DNA from: JBFXJF01 sp050175155
Lineage (GTDB): Bacteria; Bacillota; Bacilli; Tepidibacillales; Tepidibacillaceae
Reading direction: 5' to 3'
Assembly (NCBI GenBank): GCA_050175155.1
Contig: JBFXJF010000009.1
Span: 26,850-90,849 of the forward strand
Length of the DNA stretch: 64,000 nucleotides
In this document: positions 53,918-63,442 of the stretch, in pieces
Layout of the letters: every line of letters begins with the position of its first letter
How positions within the stretch are numbered: position 1 is the first letter of the stretch
Position numbers and translations under genes: made by a program
The notes under the pieces: model-generated
The model's input: only the letters and a program-made list of their open reading frames with translations
Databases searched by the model: none
What the model was told of the DNA's origin: nothing

Positions 53918-54879
53918 TAATGTAACACCTCAATATAAATTCCTAGTGCTGCAAACAAAAAACCGAAAACCCAAAAAACTGTAACCACTTTCCATTCTGA
54001 CCATCCTGAAAGTTCAAAATGATGGTGGATTGGACTCATTCTAAATATCCTCTTTCCTCTTGTTTGAAATGATATAACTTGAATTATTACAGATAATGTT
54101 TCGATTACATATACTCCACCTATAATTAATAATAATAATTCTGTCTTTGTTAAAATTGCCATAGTAGCAAGGGCAGCACCAATTCCAAGGGAACCAGTAT
54201 CACCCATAAAAACCTTTGCCGGGTGAGCATTATATACTAAAAATCCAAGCAAAGAGCCTATCATTGCAGCACTAAATATAGCTATATCAAATTGTGTAGT
54301 ACTTAATGCAATTATTGAATATGCCCCAAAGGAAATAGCACCACTTCCAGCCAATAGACCGTCTAATCCATCAGTTAAATTTAATGCGTTTGGAAAACCT
54401 ACTAGTAATATTATAATAAAAGGGAAATATAACCATCCTAGGTCAACACCCCAAGTTGTTCCTGGAAAATAAATTATTGTATCAAATCCACTCTGATATA
54501 AAAAATAACATAATATTAAAGATATAAATATTTGACCAAAAATCTTTTGCTTTGCTGTTAATCCTAAGTTTCTCTTTTTTATAATTTTAATAAAGTCATC
54601 AAGAAAGCCTAAAAAACCAAAGCCTAATGTAACTAGTAGCAATAGATAAATATTAAATGTGAAAGGCGAAAATTTTAATACTGTAATAATTAGAGCTACT
54701 AAGATGATTATCGCACCCATCGTTGGTGTCCCAGCTTTTTTATGATGGAGTTGCGGTCCATCTTCCCTAATAGACTGTCCTAATTTTAATTTCCTTAGAA
54801 CTGGTATTAATATCGGTCCAAGTATAAGTGCAATAATTAGTGAAACTATAATAGTTATGATAATAATTTTTAATTCCAT
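53917..54879 (-). CDS. mraY: Phospho-N-acetylmuramoyl-pentapeptide transferase
   Basis: A ten-helix membrane enzyme that attaches the muramyl pentapeptide to undecaprenyl phosphate to form lipid I. Motifs include HHKKAGTPTMGG-type HHKKAGTPTMGAIII, the catalytic FLDDFIKI, NLTDGLDGLL and the HHHFE signature in SPIHHHFELSGW. Length is 320 residues. It lies between murF and murD. Confidence 0.97.
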   Translation of the reverse strand: MELKIIIITIIVSLIIALILGPILIPVLRKLKLGQSIREDGPQLHHKKAGTPTMGAIIILVALIITVLKFSPFTFNIYLLLLVTLGFGFLGFLDDFIKIIKKRNLGLTAKQKIFGQIFISLILCYFLYQSGFDTIIYFPGTTWGVDLGWLYFPFIIILLVGFPNALNLTDGLDGLLAGSGAISFGAYSIIALSTTQFDIAIFSAAMIGSLLGFLVYNAHPAKVFMGDTGSLGIGAALATMAILTKTELLLLIIGGVYVIETLSVIIQVISFQTRGKRIFRMSPIHHHFELSGWSEWKVVTVFWVFGFLFAALGIYIEVLH

Positions 54880-54904
54880 TCGTGATAAATCCCCTTCTCT
54901 ATTT

Positions 54905-56278
54905 CTAAGCCCGTATTTGATTGACCACCATTTCTAATTTGATTCCCCGTGAAGCCTTTACCAAAATTATCGCTTTTGATGAAGCATTTTTAAGAATAAA
55001 TTCTGGAATAAGGTTTATATCTTCAAAATATTTAATTTTATGTTCTTTTAGACCATTTTCTTTAGCTGCTTTAACTATCGATTTCCCTAATTTTCCTGTT
55101 ACTATAAGGTAATCGAGGTTAATTTCAGCACATACTTTTCCTATTTCCTCGTGATATAGCTCTGCATTTTCACCTAACTCCAACATATCCCCTAAAATAG
55201 CAATTTTTTGTTTAAATTGCTTAAAAGAGTCCAATAATTGTAAACTAGCTTTTAAAGATGTTGGACTTGAGTTATAAGCATCATTTAAAATAAGCGCTCC
55301 ATTTTTCGCATGTATTTTTTCTAAACGCATTCCCGTTAATTCAATATTATCCAAACCGTCTTGGATATCCTGCTTTTTAACACTTAATTGCTTAGCTATT
55401 TTAATTGCCATCAAAGCATTAATTACATTATGTACACCAATCAATGGTAGATAATATTGATCGTTTAACGAGTCAGTAAATGTAATTCCATCTGTTTTAT
55501 TTATTTTAATCTGTAGTGGATAAAAATCGTTTTTATCAGTTTCCCCTACCCATATAATATTCTTACCTAGATTATGTTCAGCTAAAAAAGACTTAACTAG
55601 CGGCTCTTCCCCTGGCAGGATTACTAGCCCATCTTCTTTTAAACCTTTTATTATTTCTAACTTGGCTTTAACAATATTCTCTTTTGTTTTTAAGAATTCA
55701 ATATGTGATTCACCTATATTTGTTACTACTGCAATATCCGGATTAGCTATAAGGGATAGTTTCTCTATCTCCCCCAAATTACTCATACCCATTTCGATTA
55801 CGGCAACATCCGTATCTTCTGACATATTTAATAGTGTTAGAGGTACTCCAATATGGTTATTCAGATTCCCTTTTGTTTTGTGAACACGATATTTATTAAC
55901 AAGTGTTGCAGTTATTAGATCCTTAGTAGTAGTTTTTCCATTACTACCAGTTACCCCTATTACAATAGGATTCACTAGCTGTCGATACCATGAGGCCATA
56001 TTTTGCATAGCTTCTAATGTGTCAGGAACAAGAATAGTAGGGATAGTTAAATCATTTAATGGAATATCTTCTTGCCAAAGAGTTGCGATAGCACCTGCTT
56101 CTATCGCTTGTAGAACAAAAGAATGACCATCATAACGTTCGCCCTTTAACGGTATATATAAATCTCCTTTTTTGATTTTTCTTGAATCCGTACTGACCCC
56201 ACTAATAATAAGATCCTTTGAAGTATTTATCAATTCCCCACTAATACATTTAGTTATTTCTTGTATATTTAATTTCAT
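54905..56278 (-). CDS. murF: UDP-N-acetylmuramoyl-tripeptide-D-alanyl-D-alanine ligase
   Basis: A Mur ligase adding D-Ala-D-Ala to complete the pentapeptide. The N-terminal substrate domain contains VSTDSRKIKKGDLYIPLKGE. The ATP loop is GVTGSNGKTTTKDLI, followed by NNHIGVPLTLL and later LNDAYNSSPTS, which is typical of MurF. Length is 457 residues. It overlaps the murE stop by one base (TAATG). Having murF between murE and mraY is common in Clostridia but differs from B. subtilis. Confidence 0.97.
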   Translation of the reverse strand: MKLNIQEITKCISGELINTSKDLIISGVSTDSRKIKKGDLYIPLKGERYDGHSFVLQAIEAGAIATLWQEDIPLNDLTIPTILVPDTLEAMQNMASWYRQLVNPIVIGVTGSNGKTTTKDLITATLVNKYRVHKTKGNLNNHIGVPLTLLNMSEDTDVAVIEMGMSNLGEIEKLSLIANPDIAVVTNIGESHIEFLKTKENIVKAKLEIIKGLKEDGLVILPGEEPLVKSFLAEHNLGKNIIWVGETDKNDFYPLQIKINKTDGITFTDSLNDQYYLPLIGVHNVINALMAIKIAKQLSVKKQDIQDGLDNIELTGMRLEKIHAKNGALILNDAYNSSPTSLKASLQLLDSFKQFKQKIAILGDMLELGENAELYHEEIGKVCAEINLDYLIVTGKLGKSIVKAAKENGLKEHKIKYFEDINLIPEFILKNASSKAIILVKASRGIKLEMVVNQIRA

Positions 56279-57756
56279 TAAAGTTTACTCCTAATGGCCT
56301 CTAACGCCACTTCCCGATCATCAAAATGAATTACTTTATCATTTAGAATTTGATAGTTTTCGTGTCCTTTACCGGCAATAATTATTACATCCCCAGATCT
56401 GGCATTATTTACAGCATATTCAATTGCTTTCTTACGGTCCTGAATTGTAATATACTTTGATCTGTTTTCTTCTGTTATAATACCTTCTAGTATATCTTTA
56501 ATTATTTGTTCAGGATCTTCCGTTCTTGGGTTATCAGAAGTAATTATTGCTAAATCGCTATAGTTTAAAGCAATTTTCCCCATTAACGGTCTTTTTGATT
56601 TATCCCTATCTCCACCCGCCCCAAAAACACAATAGACTTTTCTTTTCGCAAATTCTTTAATTGTTTTTAAAACATTTTCCAGACCATCTGGAGTATGAGC
56701 ATAATCTACGATAACGGTATAGTCTTGGTTAGCATTTACTAATTCGAAACGTCCATCAACTCCAGAAATTTCCTCCAAACTATGTTTTATATTTTCTAAG
56801 GCAATACCTTCAATTAATGCAACAGCAATAGCACCTAAAGCGTTATATACACTAAATTTACCGATCATTTTTAAGTTAATGTCAATCTTCCCTTTAAAAC
56901 TTATTAAGGTAAAACTTGTCCCTTGTCCTGTAATATTGATATTAGTTGCCTTAACATCAGCATCATTATCTATACCATATGTAATAACTTGAACTGCTGT
57001 TATTTTATTAAAGTATTGACTTGCATCATCATCAGCATTTAAAACAGCAAATTTACTATTACTATTGTTAAAATAAACGTTTCCCAGTCTAGAAAATAGT
57101 AATCCTTTTGCCTCACGATATTTATCCATTGTGCCGTGATAATCGAGATGGTCCTGCGTTAAATTTGTAAAGACCGCAATGTTAAAATCTACTCCTTTGA
57201 CTCTACCCATATCAAGCGCATGTGAAGAGACTTCAAGGATGGCGTATTCTGATCCCACCTCAACCATCTTATTAAAGTAATTATGTAGATCATTAGCATC
57301 AGGAGTTGTATTCTTAACATTTATTATCTCATTACCTATTTTCATCCTAATAGTACCTATTAATCCTGAAAGGTGATTTTGATCTGCTAATATCTTTTCA
57401 ATAAGATAAGTTGTAGTTGTTTTTCCATTTGTACCCGTTATCCCAATTACTTTCAATTTGTGCGATGGATGATTGTAAAATTTATCAGTAAGTAATGCCA
57501 TTGCAAACCGAGAATTTTTAACTATTACTTGTGGGATGTTTATTGGTAATTCGTTCTCACAGATTAAAGCTACTGCACCATTCTCAACGGACTGTTTTGC
57601 ATAGTCATGTCCATCAGAAGAAGAACCAGGTAGACAGATAAATAAGTTTCCATGTTCTACTTTTCTAGAATCTACTTTTATATCGTTTATATCAATATTT
57701 ATCTCCCCAACGACTTTATATGTAATTAAAGGCTCTAATAACTTTCTTAGATTCAT
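56278..57756 (-). CDS. murE: UDP-N-acetylmuramoyl-tripeptide synthetase (diaminopimelate-adding)
   Basis: A Mur ligase adding the third stem residue. The ATP loop is GITGTNGKTTTTYLIE, and NTTPDANDLH is present. The substrate-specifying DNPRTEDP motif is present at about residue 405, which in characterised enzymes indicates meso-diaminopimelate rather than lysine. This agrees with dapF and dapL in the same window. Length is 492 residues. GGAGGGG precedes the ATG. A 147-base gap separates it from the PBP gene upstream. Confidence 0.97.
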   Translation of the reverse strand: MNLRKLLEPLITYKVVGEINIDINDIKVDSRKVEHGNLFICLPGSSSDGHDYAKQSVENGAVALICENELPINIPQVIVKNSRFAMALLTDKFYNHPSHKLKVIGITGTNGKTTTTYLIEKILADQNHLSGLIGTIRMKIGNEIINVKNTTPDANDLHNYFNKMVEVGSEYAILEVSSHALDMGRVKGVDFNIAVFTNLTQDHLDYHGTMDKYREAKGLLFSRLGNVYFNNSNSKFAVLNADDDASQYFNKITAVQVITYGIDNDADVKATNINITGQGTSFTLISFKGKIDINLKMIGKFSVYNALGAIAVALIEGIALENIKHSLEEISGVDGRFELVNANQDYTVIVDYAHTPDGLENVLKTIKEFAKRKVYCVFGAGGDRDKSKRPLMGKIALNYSDLAIITSDNPRTEDPEQIIKDILEGIITEENRSKYITIQDRKKAIEYAVNNARSGDVIIIAGKGHENYQILNDKVIHFDDREVALEAIRSKL

Positions 57757-57903
57757 ATGTTCCCCTCCTTCTTTAATAACAAAAACTTATTTTACTATTA
57801 ATTTCTATTATAGACAAAATCCATATAAAGAAAACCCAATAAAAAATCCAGACAATCTATTAACAGTACCTCCTGAACTATTATTATTTTAATCTTTCTT
57901 TTA

Positions 57904-59820
57904 CTACTTGTCACCAAAATATAGACGAATCGTTGAACCTTTTTCTACTCTTGTTCCAGGTTTAGGCATTTGTTCTACTACTACTTTCCCTGAACCATCA
58001 ATTTCTAAGTAGAAATTATAATATAAGCTTTGTTGTAATTCTTGTTTTGTATTACCAACTAAATTAGGAACCTCTACATAAGGCAAATCAATACCATAAC
58101 GATATTCCATAATGATTTGTTCCTCCCTCGGTTTAACCTCTAAATATTGTAAAGAACTATATAATATATTTTTCACGATTGGGGCAGCAACTAAGCCCCC
58201 GAATTGAATTGCTTTAGGATTATCTATTGCCACATAAATTAATATTTCCGGATTATCAGCGGGGGCAAAGCCAATAAATGACACAATGTAATTGTTGGTT
58301 AAATACCCACCATTCTCACCTATTTTTTGCGCCGTACCTGTTTTTCCCCCTACTTGATAACTGTCAATATATGCATTTCTACCTGTACCATTAGCTACAA
58401 CACTTTCTAGCGTTTCTCTTACCTCTTTAGAAGTTTCTTCTGAGATTACCTGTCTTTTAATTTTTGGTTCATTTTCAATAACGATTTCATTTGTTATGGA
58501 ATCTCTCACTTCCTTAACAATATAAGGTGTTAATAGATTTCCACCGTTAATAGCAGCTGCTACTGCTGCGACTTGTTGAATGGGTGTAACTGATACACCT
58601 TGACCAAAAGAAGTAGTTGCCAATTCAACCGGCCCTACATCTTCGATATCAAACAATATCCCCTGTTGCTCTCCCGGAAGATCAATACCTGTCTTCTCAC
58701 CAAATCCAAAATCATGTATGTAACTGAACAAATTAACTTTTCCTAGTTTCTGTCCCATAACTACGAAGCCAGGGTTACATGAATTTTCAACGACTTCTAA
58801 AAATGTTTCTGATCCATGCCCTCCACTTTTCCAACAATGCAACTCAACACCTGATATTTCTATTGATCCATCGCAATAATACGTATCGCTTAAACTTATT
58901 ACATCTTCCTCCAAGGCTGCTGCTAAAGTTATTATTTTAAAAGTAGATCCAGGCTCATAAGCCATCCATATTGGTAAATTTCTATCATATATAAGACTGG
59001 AATAATCAGCATAATTACTAGGATCATAATTAGGTCTACTCGCCATTCCAAGAATCTCACCAGTTTTGGGGTCCATCGCAATGGCTAAAGCATTATCAGC
59101 ATTATATTGAATCATTGCTTGATCAAGTTCTCTCTCTATATATTGTTGAATTTCTTTATCAATTGTAAGAAAAATATTATTACCATTAACAGGTGGATTG
59201 TATATCTCCTCTTGATCAGGCATTCTTCTGCCACTTGCATCTGCAGTATAAGATATAGCACCCTTCTTACCCTTTAATAATTCATCGTATACTAATTCGA
59301 TTCCCGATAAGCCTTGATTATCTATTCCTACAAACCCCAAAACATGAGATGCGAGTGTACTTTCATTGTAATATCTTTCACTTTCTTCAGTTATAGCAAT
59401 TCCAGGTAGTCTTAATGCTTGAATATCTTTAGCTTTATTCTCAGGAATTTTCCTAGCGATCTTAACCATTAGCTCTTTTTTAGTAATTAATTTAAATATT
59501 TTCTCTTCACTCATATTTAAAATGCTGGCAAGTTCCATAGCTGTTGTCTTTGCATCCTTTATTTGAACTGGTATTGCAATTACAGTTGGGGAACTTATAT
59601 TATATGCCAACTCATTTCCATTTCTATCTAATATTGTACCTCTCTTTGCTTCAACTGGAATATCCCTACTCCATAGATCCTCTGCTTTATCAGTAAACCA
59701 ACTTCCTTTTACTAATTGAATATAGCCCAATCTAAATATTAATGCTAAAAAAACAAGAATACCGACTAAAAGAGATATCCATATTCTTTTTCGAATTATT
59801 ACTTGTGATATCCGTCGCAA
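57904..59820 (-). CDS. Class B penicillin-binding protein with one PASTA domain (SpoVD-like)
   Basis: A 638-residue transpeptidase. It has a membrane anchor (about 12-34) and a dimerisation domain with GTILDRNGNELAYN. The catalytic domain has S292-TFK, S347-CN and K493-TG motifs, and a single C-terminal PASTA domain follows (VPNLVGNTKQEL...STIRLYFGDK). Its position directly before murE and its one PASTA domain match SpoVD, the sporulation cortex PBP, but a vegetative role cannot be excluded. Translation starts at a TTG seven bases after AAGGGGG. A terminator separates it from the similar upstream gene. Confidence 0.93.
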   Translation of the reverse strand: MRRISQVIIRKRIWISLLVGILVFLALIFRLGYIQLVKGSWFTDKAEDLWSRDIPVEAKRGTILDRNGNELAYNISSPTVIAIPVQIKDAKTTAMELASILNMSEEKIFKLITKKELMVKIARKIPENKAKDIQALRLPGIAITEESERYYNESTLASHVLGFVGIDNQGLSGIELVYDELLKGKKGAISYTADASGRRMPDQEEIYNPPVNGNNIFLTIDKEIQQYIERELDQAMIQYNADNALAIAMDPKTGEILGMASRPNYDPSNYADYSSLIYDRNLPIWMAYEPGSTFKIITLAAALEEDVISLSDTYYCDGSIEISGVELHCWKSGGHGSETFLEVVENSCNPGFVVMGQKLGKVNLFSYIHDFGFGEKTGIDLPGEQQGILFDIEDVGPVELATTSFGQGVSVTPIQQVAAVAAAINGGNLLTPYIVKEVRDSITNEIVIENEPKIKRQVISEETSKEVRETLESVVANGTGRNAYIDSYQVGGKTGTAQKIGENGGYLTNNYIVSFIGFAPADNPEILIYVAIDNPKAIQFGGLVAAPIVKNILYSSLQYLEVKPREEQIIMEYRYGIDLPYVEVPNLVGNTKQELQQSLYYNFYLEIDGSGKVVVEQMPKPGTRVEKGSTIRLYFGDK

Positions 59821-59848
59821 CTTTTATCCCCCTTAATTAAGAACTTTA

Positions 59849-59875
59849 GTATCAAATTATTCGATTACCAATATT
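59849..59875 (-). promoter_or_regulatory. Possible sigma-E-like promoter before the SpoVD-like gene
   Basis: On the minus strand AATATT (59875-59870) and GATACT (59854-59849) are 15 bases apart, loosely resembling the ATATT/CATACA pattern of mother-cell sigma-E promoters. It lies 29 bases before the start codon and after a terminator. The match is imperfect and the call is mostly contextual. Confidence 0.25.
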
Positions 59876-59907
59876 ATTAGAACAAGCTATATTAATTAAG
59901 GGGTATA

Positions 59908-59951
59908 ATTAAAAGCAACTTGACTTAGTGGAACCTGTGTCAAGTTGCTTT
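59908..59951 (-). terminator. Terminator between the two PBP genes
   Basis: A perfect 13-bp stem (59912-59924 with 59939-59951) with a 14-base loop is followed on the minus strand by TTTTAATT. It begins 14 bases after the stop codon of the upstream PBP. The tail is short, so partial termination is likely. Confidence 0.72.
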
Positions 59952-59964
59952 ATATAAAGGAAAA

Positions 59965-62076
59965 TTACTCAGTCGTGTTATTTGGGTCTTTTAGCGTAAT
60001 TTCAAGTGTTCCCCCACTATATGGATAACCTGGGGTTATGCTTTGTTCAATTACTACACCGTTTCCACTCACACTAACATCAATATTCATTACTGAACAA
60101 TATTCCAATGCTTCCCTTAAAGACTTACCTATAAGATTTGGAACTATATATTTATCCTCCGAAACAGTAAATAGATATATATTAGATCCTTTAACTATAT
60201 TTTCCCCTTTTTGAGGAAATTGTTTCATTACATTTTCACCATTTCCTATTATTATTGGAACTAAACCTAAATCATATAAGGATTTTTTACTAGTTGTAAT
60301 TGATTTGTTTATATAATCTTCTAATATTACTTTTATGTCTTCGTTGTTTATTTTATCTTCTTCAACATTTTTAGGAACTTTTAAATATCTTAAGCTATTT
60401 TGCATTATTTCCGTAAAAATAGGGGCTGTAATAGTACTTCCATAATATGCAATATCCAAATCCGGTTCATCAACAATCACATAAACTAAAAGTCTTGGAT
60501 CATACGATGGAGCATATCCAATATAAGAAACAACATATCCTTCCGTACTATACTCCCCATTTTCCCCAATCTTTTGAGCAGTCCCAGTTTTACCAGCTAC
60601 ATTATAACCATCTATATATCCTGGACGTTGACCAAAATTAACAACTTCCTCCAAAACCGAACTTGTTTCTCTAGCTGTTTTTTCTGATATTACCTGTTTT
60701 TGAACAGTTGTCTCAATAGTGTTTATGACCTCGCCAGTATTGTTATCTCGTATCTCTTTTACTAAATGAGGAGTTATTAATTTACCTCCATTAGCAACTG
60801 CTGAAACAGCCATAACTTGTTGGATTGCCGTAACTCCAACTCCTTGACCAAAAGATATAGTTGCTACGTCAAGAGGATAAGCCTCATTAGTATCTACCAT
60901 TAATCCCTCTGCCTCACCAGGTAAGTCAATACCAGTAGTATGTCCAAACCCAAAATCATCTATATAAGAAAACAGCTTTTCTTTGCCTAATTTTTCATAG
61001 CCTAATTTTACAAAGGCAACGTTACTTGATCTTTGTACACCTTCTAAGTACGTTATCTCTCCCCATCCTTTTCCATTATTCGAATCCTTAATAATATCTC
61101 CGTAAATATCAATTGAACCCGATTGGTATTTTTCATCTGGATTAAAGACCCCTTCTTCTATAGCTGCTGCTAAGGTAATAATTTTGAAGGTAGATCCTGG
61201 CTCAAAAACATAGTTAGTAGATGGGTTTTTATAGTCTTCAATTTCCCAATACTTGTTAGGATTATAGTTTGGTCTTTCTGACATTGCTAATATTTCACCT
61301 GTGTTAGGATCAGCAACAATAGCTATAATACTTTTAGGATTATATAGCTCAACTGCTTTATCTAGGCTAGTTTCTACATATTGTTGAATAGTTTTGTCAA
61401 TTGTTAATATAAGATCGTATCCATCTTCAGCTGGTTCAAATAATACTTCTCCTTCTGGAAGCTCGAATCCCTTTAAATCTTCCTTAACATTTAGTTTTCC
61501 TGCCTTGCCTGTTAATATATCATCATAATAATTTTCTATCCCAAGTACCGCTTTGTTTTCATAGTTCACAAAACCAAGAGTATACGAAGCAAAATTATTG
61601 TATGGATAATATCTTTTTTTCTCTTCCCTTAGAATAATCCCGGGAATTTCTAAACTTGTTATTTGTGAAGCTATATCTTGATTAATTTTCCACCCACCAG
61701 GCCTAAGTTCAACCTGATAAGCATCCTTCGTCAATAACTTATATAAATCTTCTTCTGACATATTTAATATCGGAGATAATTGTGTTGCTGCAAGTTGAGG
61801 ATTAGTTACATAGTTTGAACTTTTTTCTGACAATATTGCAATAACTGTAAACGCAGAAGAATTATAAGCTAACCTTTCACCATTTCGATCATAAATAATC
61901 CCTCTTTCTGGTTCCAATATATATGAATTATTCCAAATATTATTTGCTTGTTCCTTTAGTTTGGGGGCATCTACTGTCTGAATTATTAAAATTCTAAATA
62001 ATAAGAAAAAAAATAAGGAAGTTATAACAATCCCTATTAATATAGAACGTCTTTTTATCGTTTTCTTAATATCCAT
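59965..62076 (-). CDS. Class B penicillin-binding protein with two PASTA domains (FtsI/PBP2B-like)
   Basis: A 703-residue septal-type transpeptidase. An anchor helix (about 11-33) is followed by the dimerisation domain with RGIIYDRNGERLAYN. The catalytic motifs are S295-TFK, S350-SN and K496-TG. The C-terminus has two PASTA-like repeats: a diverged one (about 575-640) and a clear one (VPNLIGKSLREALEY onward). Its place right after ftsL makes it the likely division PBP, partner of FtsW. GGAG lies upstream of the ATG. Confidence 0.94.
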   Translation of the reverse strand: MDIKKTIKRRSILIGIVITSLFFFLLFRILIIQTVDAPKLKEQANNIWNNSYILEPERGIIYDRNGERLAYNSSAFTVIAILSEKSSNYVTNPQLAATQLSPILNMSEEDLYKLLTKDAYQVELRPGGWKINQDIASQITSLEIPGIILREEKKRYYPYNNFASYTLGFVNYENKAVLGIENYYDDILTGKAGKLNVKEDLKGFELPEGEVLFEPAEDGYDLILTIDKTIQQYVETSLDKAVELYNPKSIIAIVADPNTGEILAMSERPNYNPNKYWEIEDYKNPSTNYVFEPGSTFKIITLAAAIEEGVFNPDEKYQSGSIDIYGDIIKDSNNGKGWGEITYLEGVQRSSNVAFVKLGYEKLGKEKLFSYIDDFGFGHTTGIDLPGEAEGLMVDTNEAYPLDVATISFGQGVGVTAIQQVMAVSAVANGGKLITPHLVKEIRDNNTGEVINTIETTVQKQVISEKTARETSSVLEEVVNFGQRPGYIDGYNVAGKTGTAQKIGENGEYSTEGYVVSYIGYAPSYDPRLLVYVIVDEPDLDIAYYGSTITAPIFTEIMQNSLRYLKVPKNVEEDKINNEDIKVILEDYINKSITTSKKSLYDLGLVPIIIGNGENVMKQFPQKGENIVKGSNIYLFTVSEDKYIVPNLIGKSLREALEYCSVMNIDVSVSGNGVVIEQSITPGYPYSGGTLEITLKDPNNTTE

Positions 62077-62105
62077 ATTTGGCTCCTAATGTTAAAATTT
62101 CTAAA

Positions 62106-62465
62106 TTAATTACCTGATAATACGATTATTCTGCTTTCATCCAAGGTCATTCCCAATTCCTCTTGAGCTATTCTTAAAATCCTGCTAGGTGAACTTAATT
62201 CTGCGATTTCCATTTCTAAATTTTCACTCTCTTTATTTATTAATATAATAGAATTTTTAAGTTCTTGAATTTTATAATTATTCTCAGCTAAAATTGCATA
62301 CCCCGAAATAACCATACCCGCTAAAATAACTAATACAATAATTAGCATAATATATGCTAGTTTTTCTTTTACAAGTAAAGTATTATTTTTATATTTATTT
62401 TTACTAACATCTATACTACTATCAAAATATTCAGCTGTAACATTCTTTTTAGCAAGTACTGCCAT
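62106..62465 (-). CDS. ftsL: Cell division protein FtsL
   Basis: A 119-residue bitopic protein: cytoplasmic tail (1-30), transmembrane helix (about 33-56, LAYIMLIIVLVILAGMVISG), then an extracytoplasmic coiled coil with a leucine-zipper-like pattern (NNYKIQELKNSIILINKE) ending in AQEELGMTL, which is typical of FtsL. It forms a complex with FtsQ/DivIB. Sequence similarity is weak in this family, so size, topology and position between rsmH and the PBP carry the call. Confidence 0.9.
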   Translation of the reverse strand: MAVLAKKNVTAEYFDSSIDVSKNKYKNNTLLVKEKLAYIMLIIVLVILAGMVISGYAILAENNYKIQELKNSIILINKESENLEMEIAELSSPSRILRIAQEELGMTLDESRIIVLSGN

Positions 62466-62476
62466 TTAAGTTCCTC

Positions 62477-63409
62477 CTATATTCTCTCAGCAATTCTAAG
62501 CTTAGCAGATCGTGATCTTGGATTTTCAATTATTTCATTCTCAGTCGGTAAAATTCCCTTTTTTGCAATTATTTTAAGTACTGGTTTTCTATTACATGCA
62601 CATATTGGAAAATCCGATGGACAAATACAACCTAGGGCATGTTTTGAAAAAATGTGCTTACAAAGCTTATCTTCTAAAGAGTGAAATGTAACCACACTAA
62701 TTCGTCCCTCCGGGCCAAGAAGAGTAATCGCATCTTCTAATGCCTTTTCAAAAGTATTTAACTCATCGTTTACCGCTATTCGTATTGCTTGAAAGGTCTT
62801 TTTAGCAGGATGTGGTCCAGATCGTCTTGCTGCAGCTGGAATACTATCTTTAATTATTTCTACTAACTGGCTTGTTCTCTCTATTTTTTTTGTCTTTCGA
62901 TATTCTAGAATATTTCCTGCAATTCTTCTTGCAAACTTTTCCTCACCATATTCGAATAGAATGCGGGTTAACTCCTTTTCATCCCATCCATTTACAATAT
63001 CCATTGCATTAAGATCACAGCTTTTATCCATTCTCATATCTAACGGAGCATCCAAATTATAACTAAATCCACGCTCGCCTGTATCTAACTGTGGAGACGA
63101 TACTCCTAAATCAAATAAAATTCCATTAACAGTGAAAATCTCCATATCATTTAAAACTTCTTTAATATTCACAAAATTTGTTTTAACAAGAATTACTTTA
63201 TGACCATAATCATTTAGTCTTTGACTAGCAGCTTTAATAGCCTCTTCATCTTGATCAAAGCTTATTAATTTCCCACCATCTGCAAGCTTCGATAGTATTA
63301 AAGCTGAATGTCCAGCCCCTCCTAATGTACAGTCAACATAGATGCCAGATGGCTTTATATTTAAACCTTCCACTGCCTCATGCAACAGAACTGTTTTGTG
63401 TTCGAACAT
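62477..63409 (-). CDS. rsmH: 16S rRNA (cytosine-1402-N4) methyltransferase RsmH
   Basis: A SAM-dependent methyltransferase of 310 residues (formerly MraW). It begins HKTVLLHEAVEGLNIKPSG and has the SAM motif YVDCTLGGAGHS. DLGVSSPQLD and ERGFSYN follow, then RIAVNDEL and VVTFHSLEDK, which are strong RsmH signatures. It is 33 bases after mraZ, the nearly universal order. Confidence 0.97.
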   Translation of the reverse strand: MFEHKTVLLHEAVEGLNIKPSGIYVDCTLGGAGHSALILSKLADGGKLISFDQDEEAIKAASQRLNDYGHKVILVKTNFVNIKEVLNDMEIFTVNGILFDLGVSSPQLDTGERGFSYNLDAPLDMRMDKSCDLNAMDIVNGWDEKELTRILFEYGEEKFARRIAGNILEYRKTKKIERTSQLVEIIKDSIPAAARRSGPHPAKKTFQAIRIAVNDELNTFEKALEDAITLLGPEGRISVVTFHSLEDKLCKHIFSKHALGCICPSDFPICACNRKPVLKIIAKKGILPTENEIIENPRSRSAKLRIAERI

Positions 63410-63442
63410 ATTTTTCTAACTCCTCTATGAAAAAATCAATGT

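Noticed and set aside
57757..57903. AGGAGG followed by a possible 15-codon TTG-initiated leader peptide, and a TATAAT-like sequence, in the gap before murE
   Set aside because: Spacing from AGGAGG to the TTG is about 13 bases, the peptide is short and uninformative, and no acceptable -35 stands upstream of the TATAAT.
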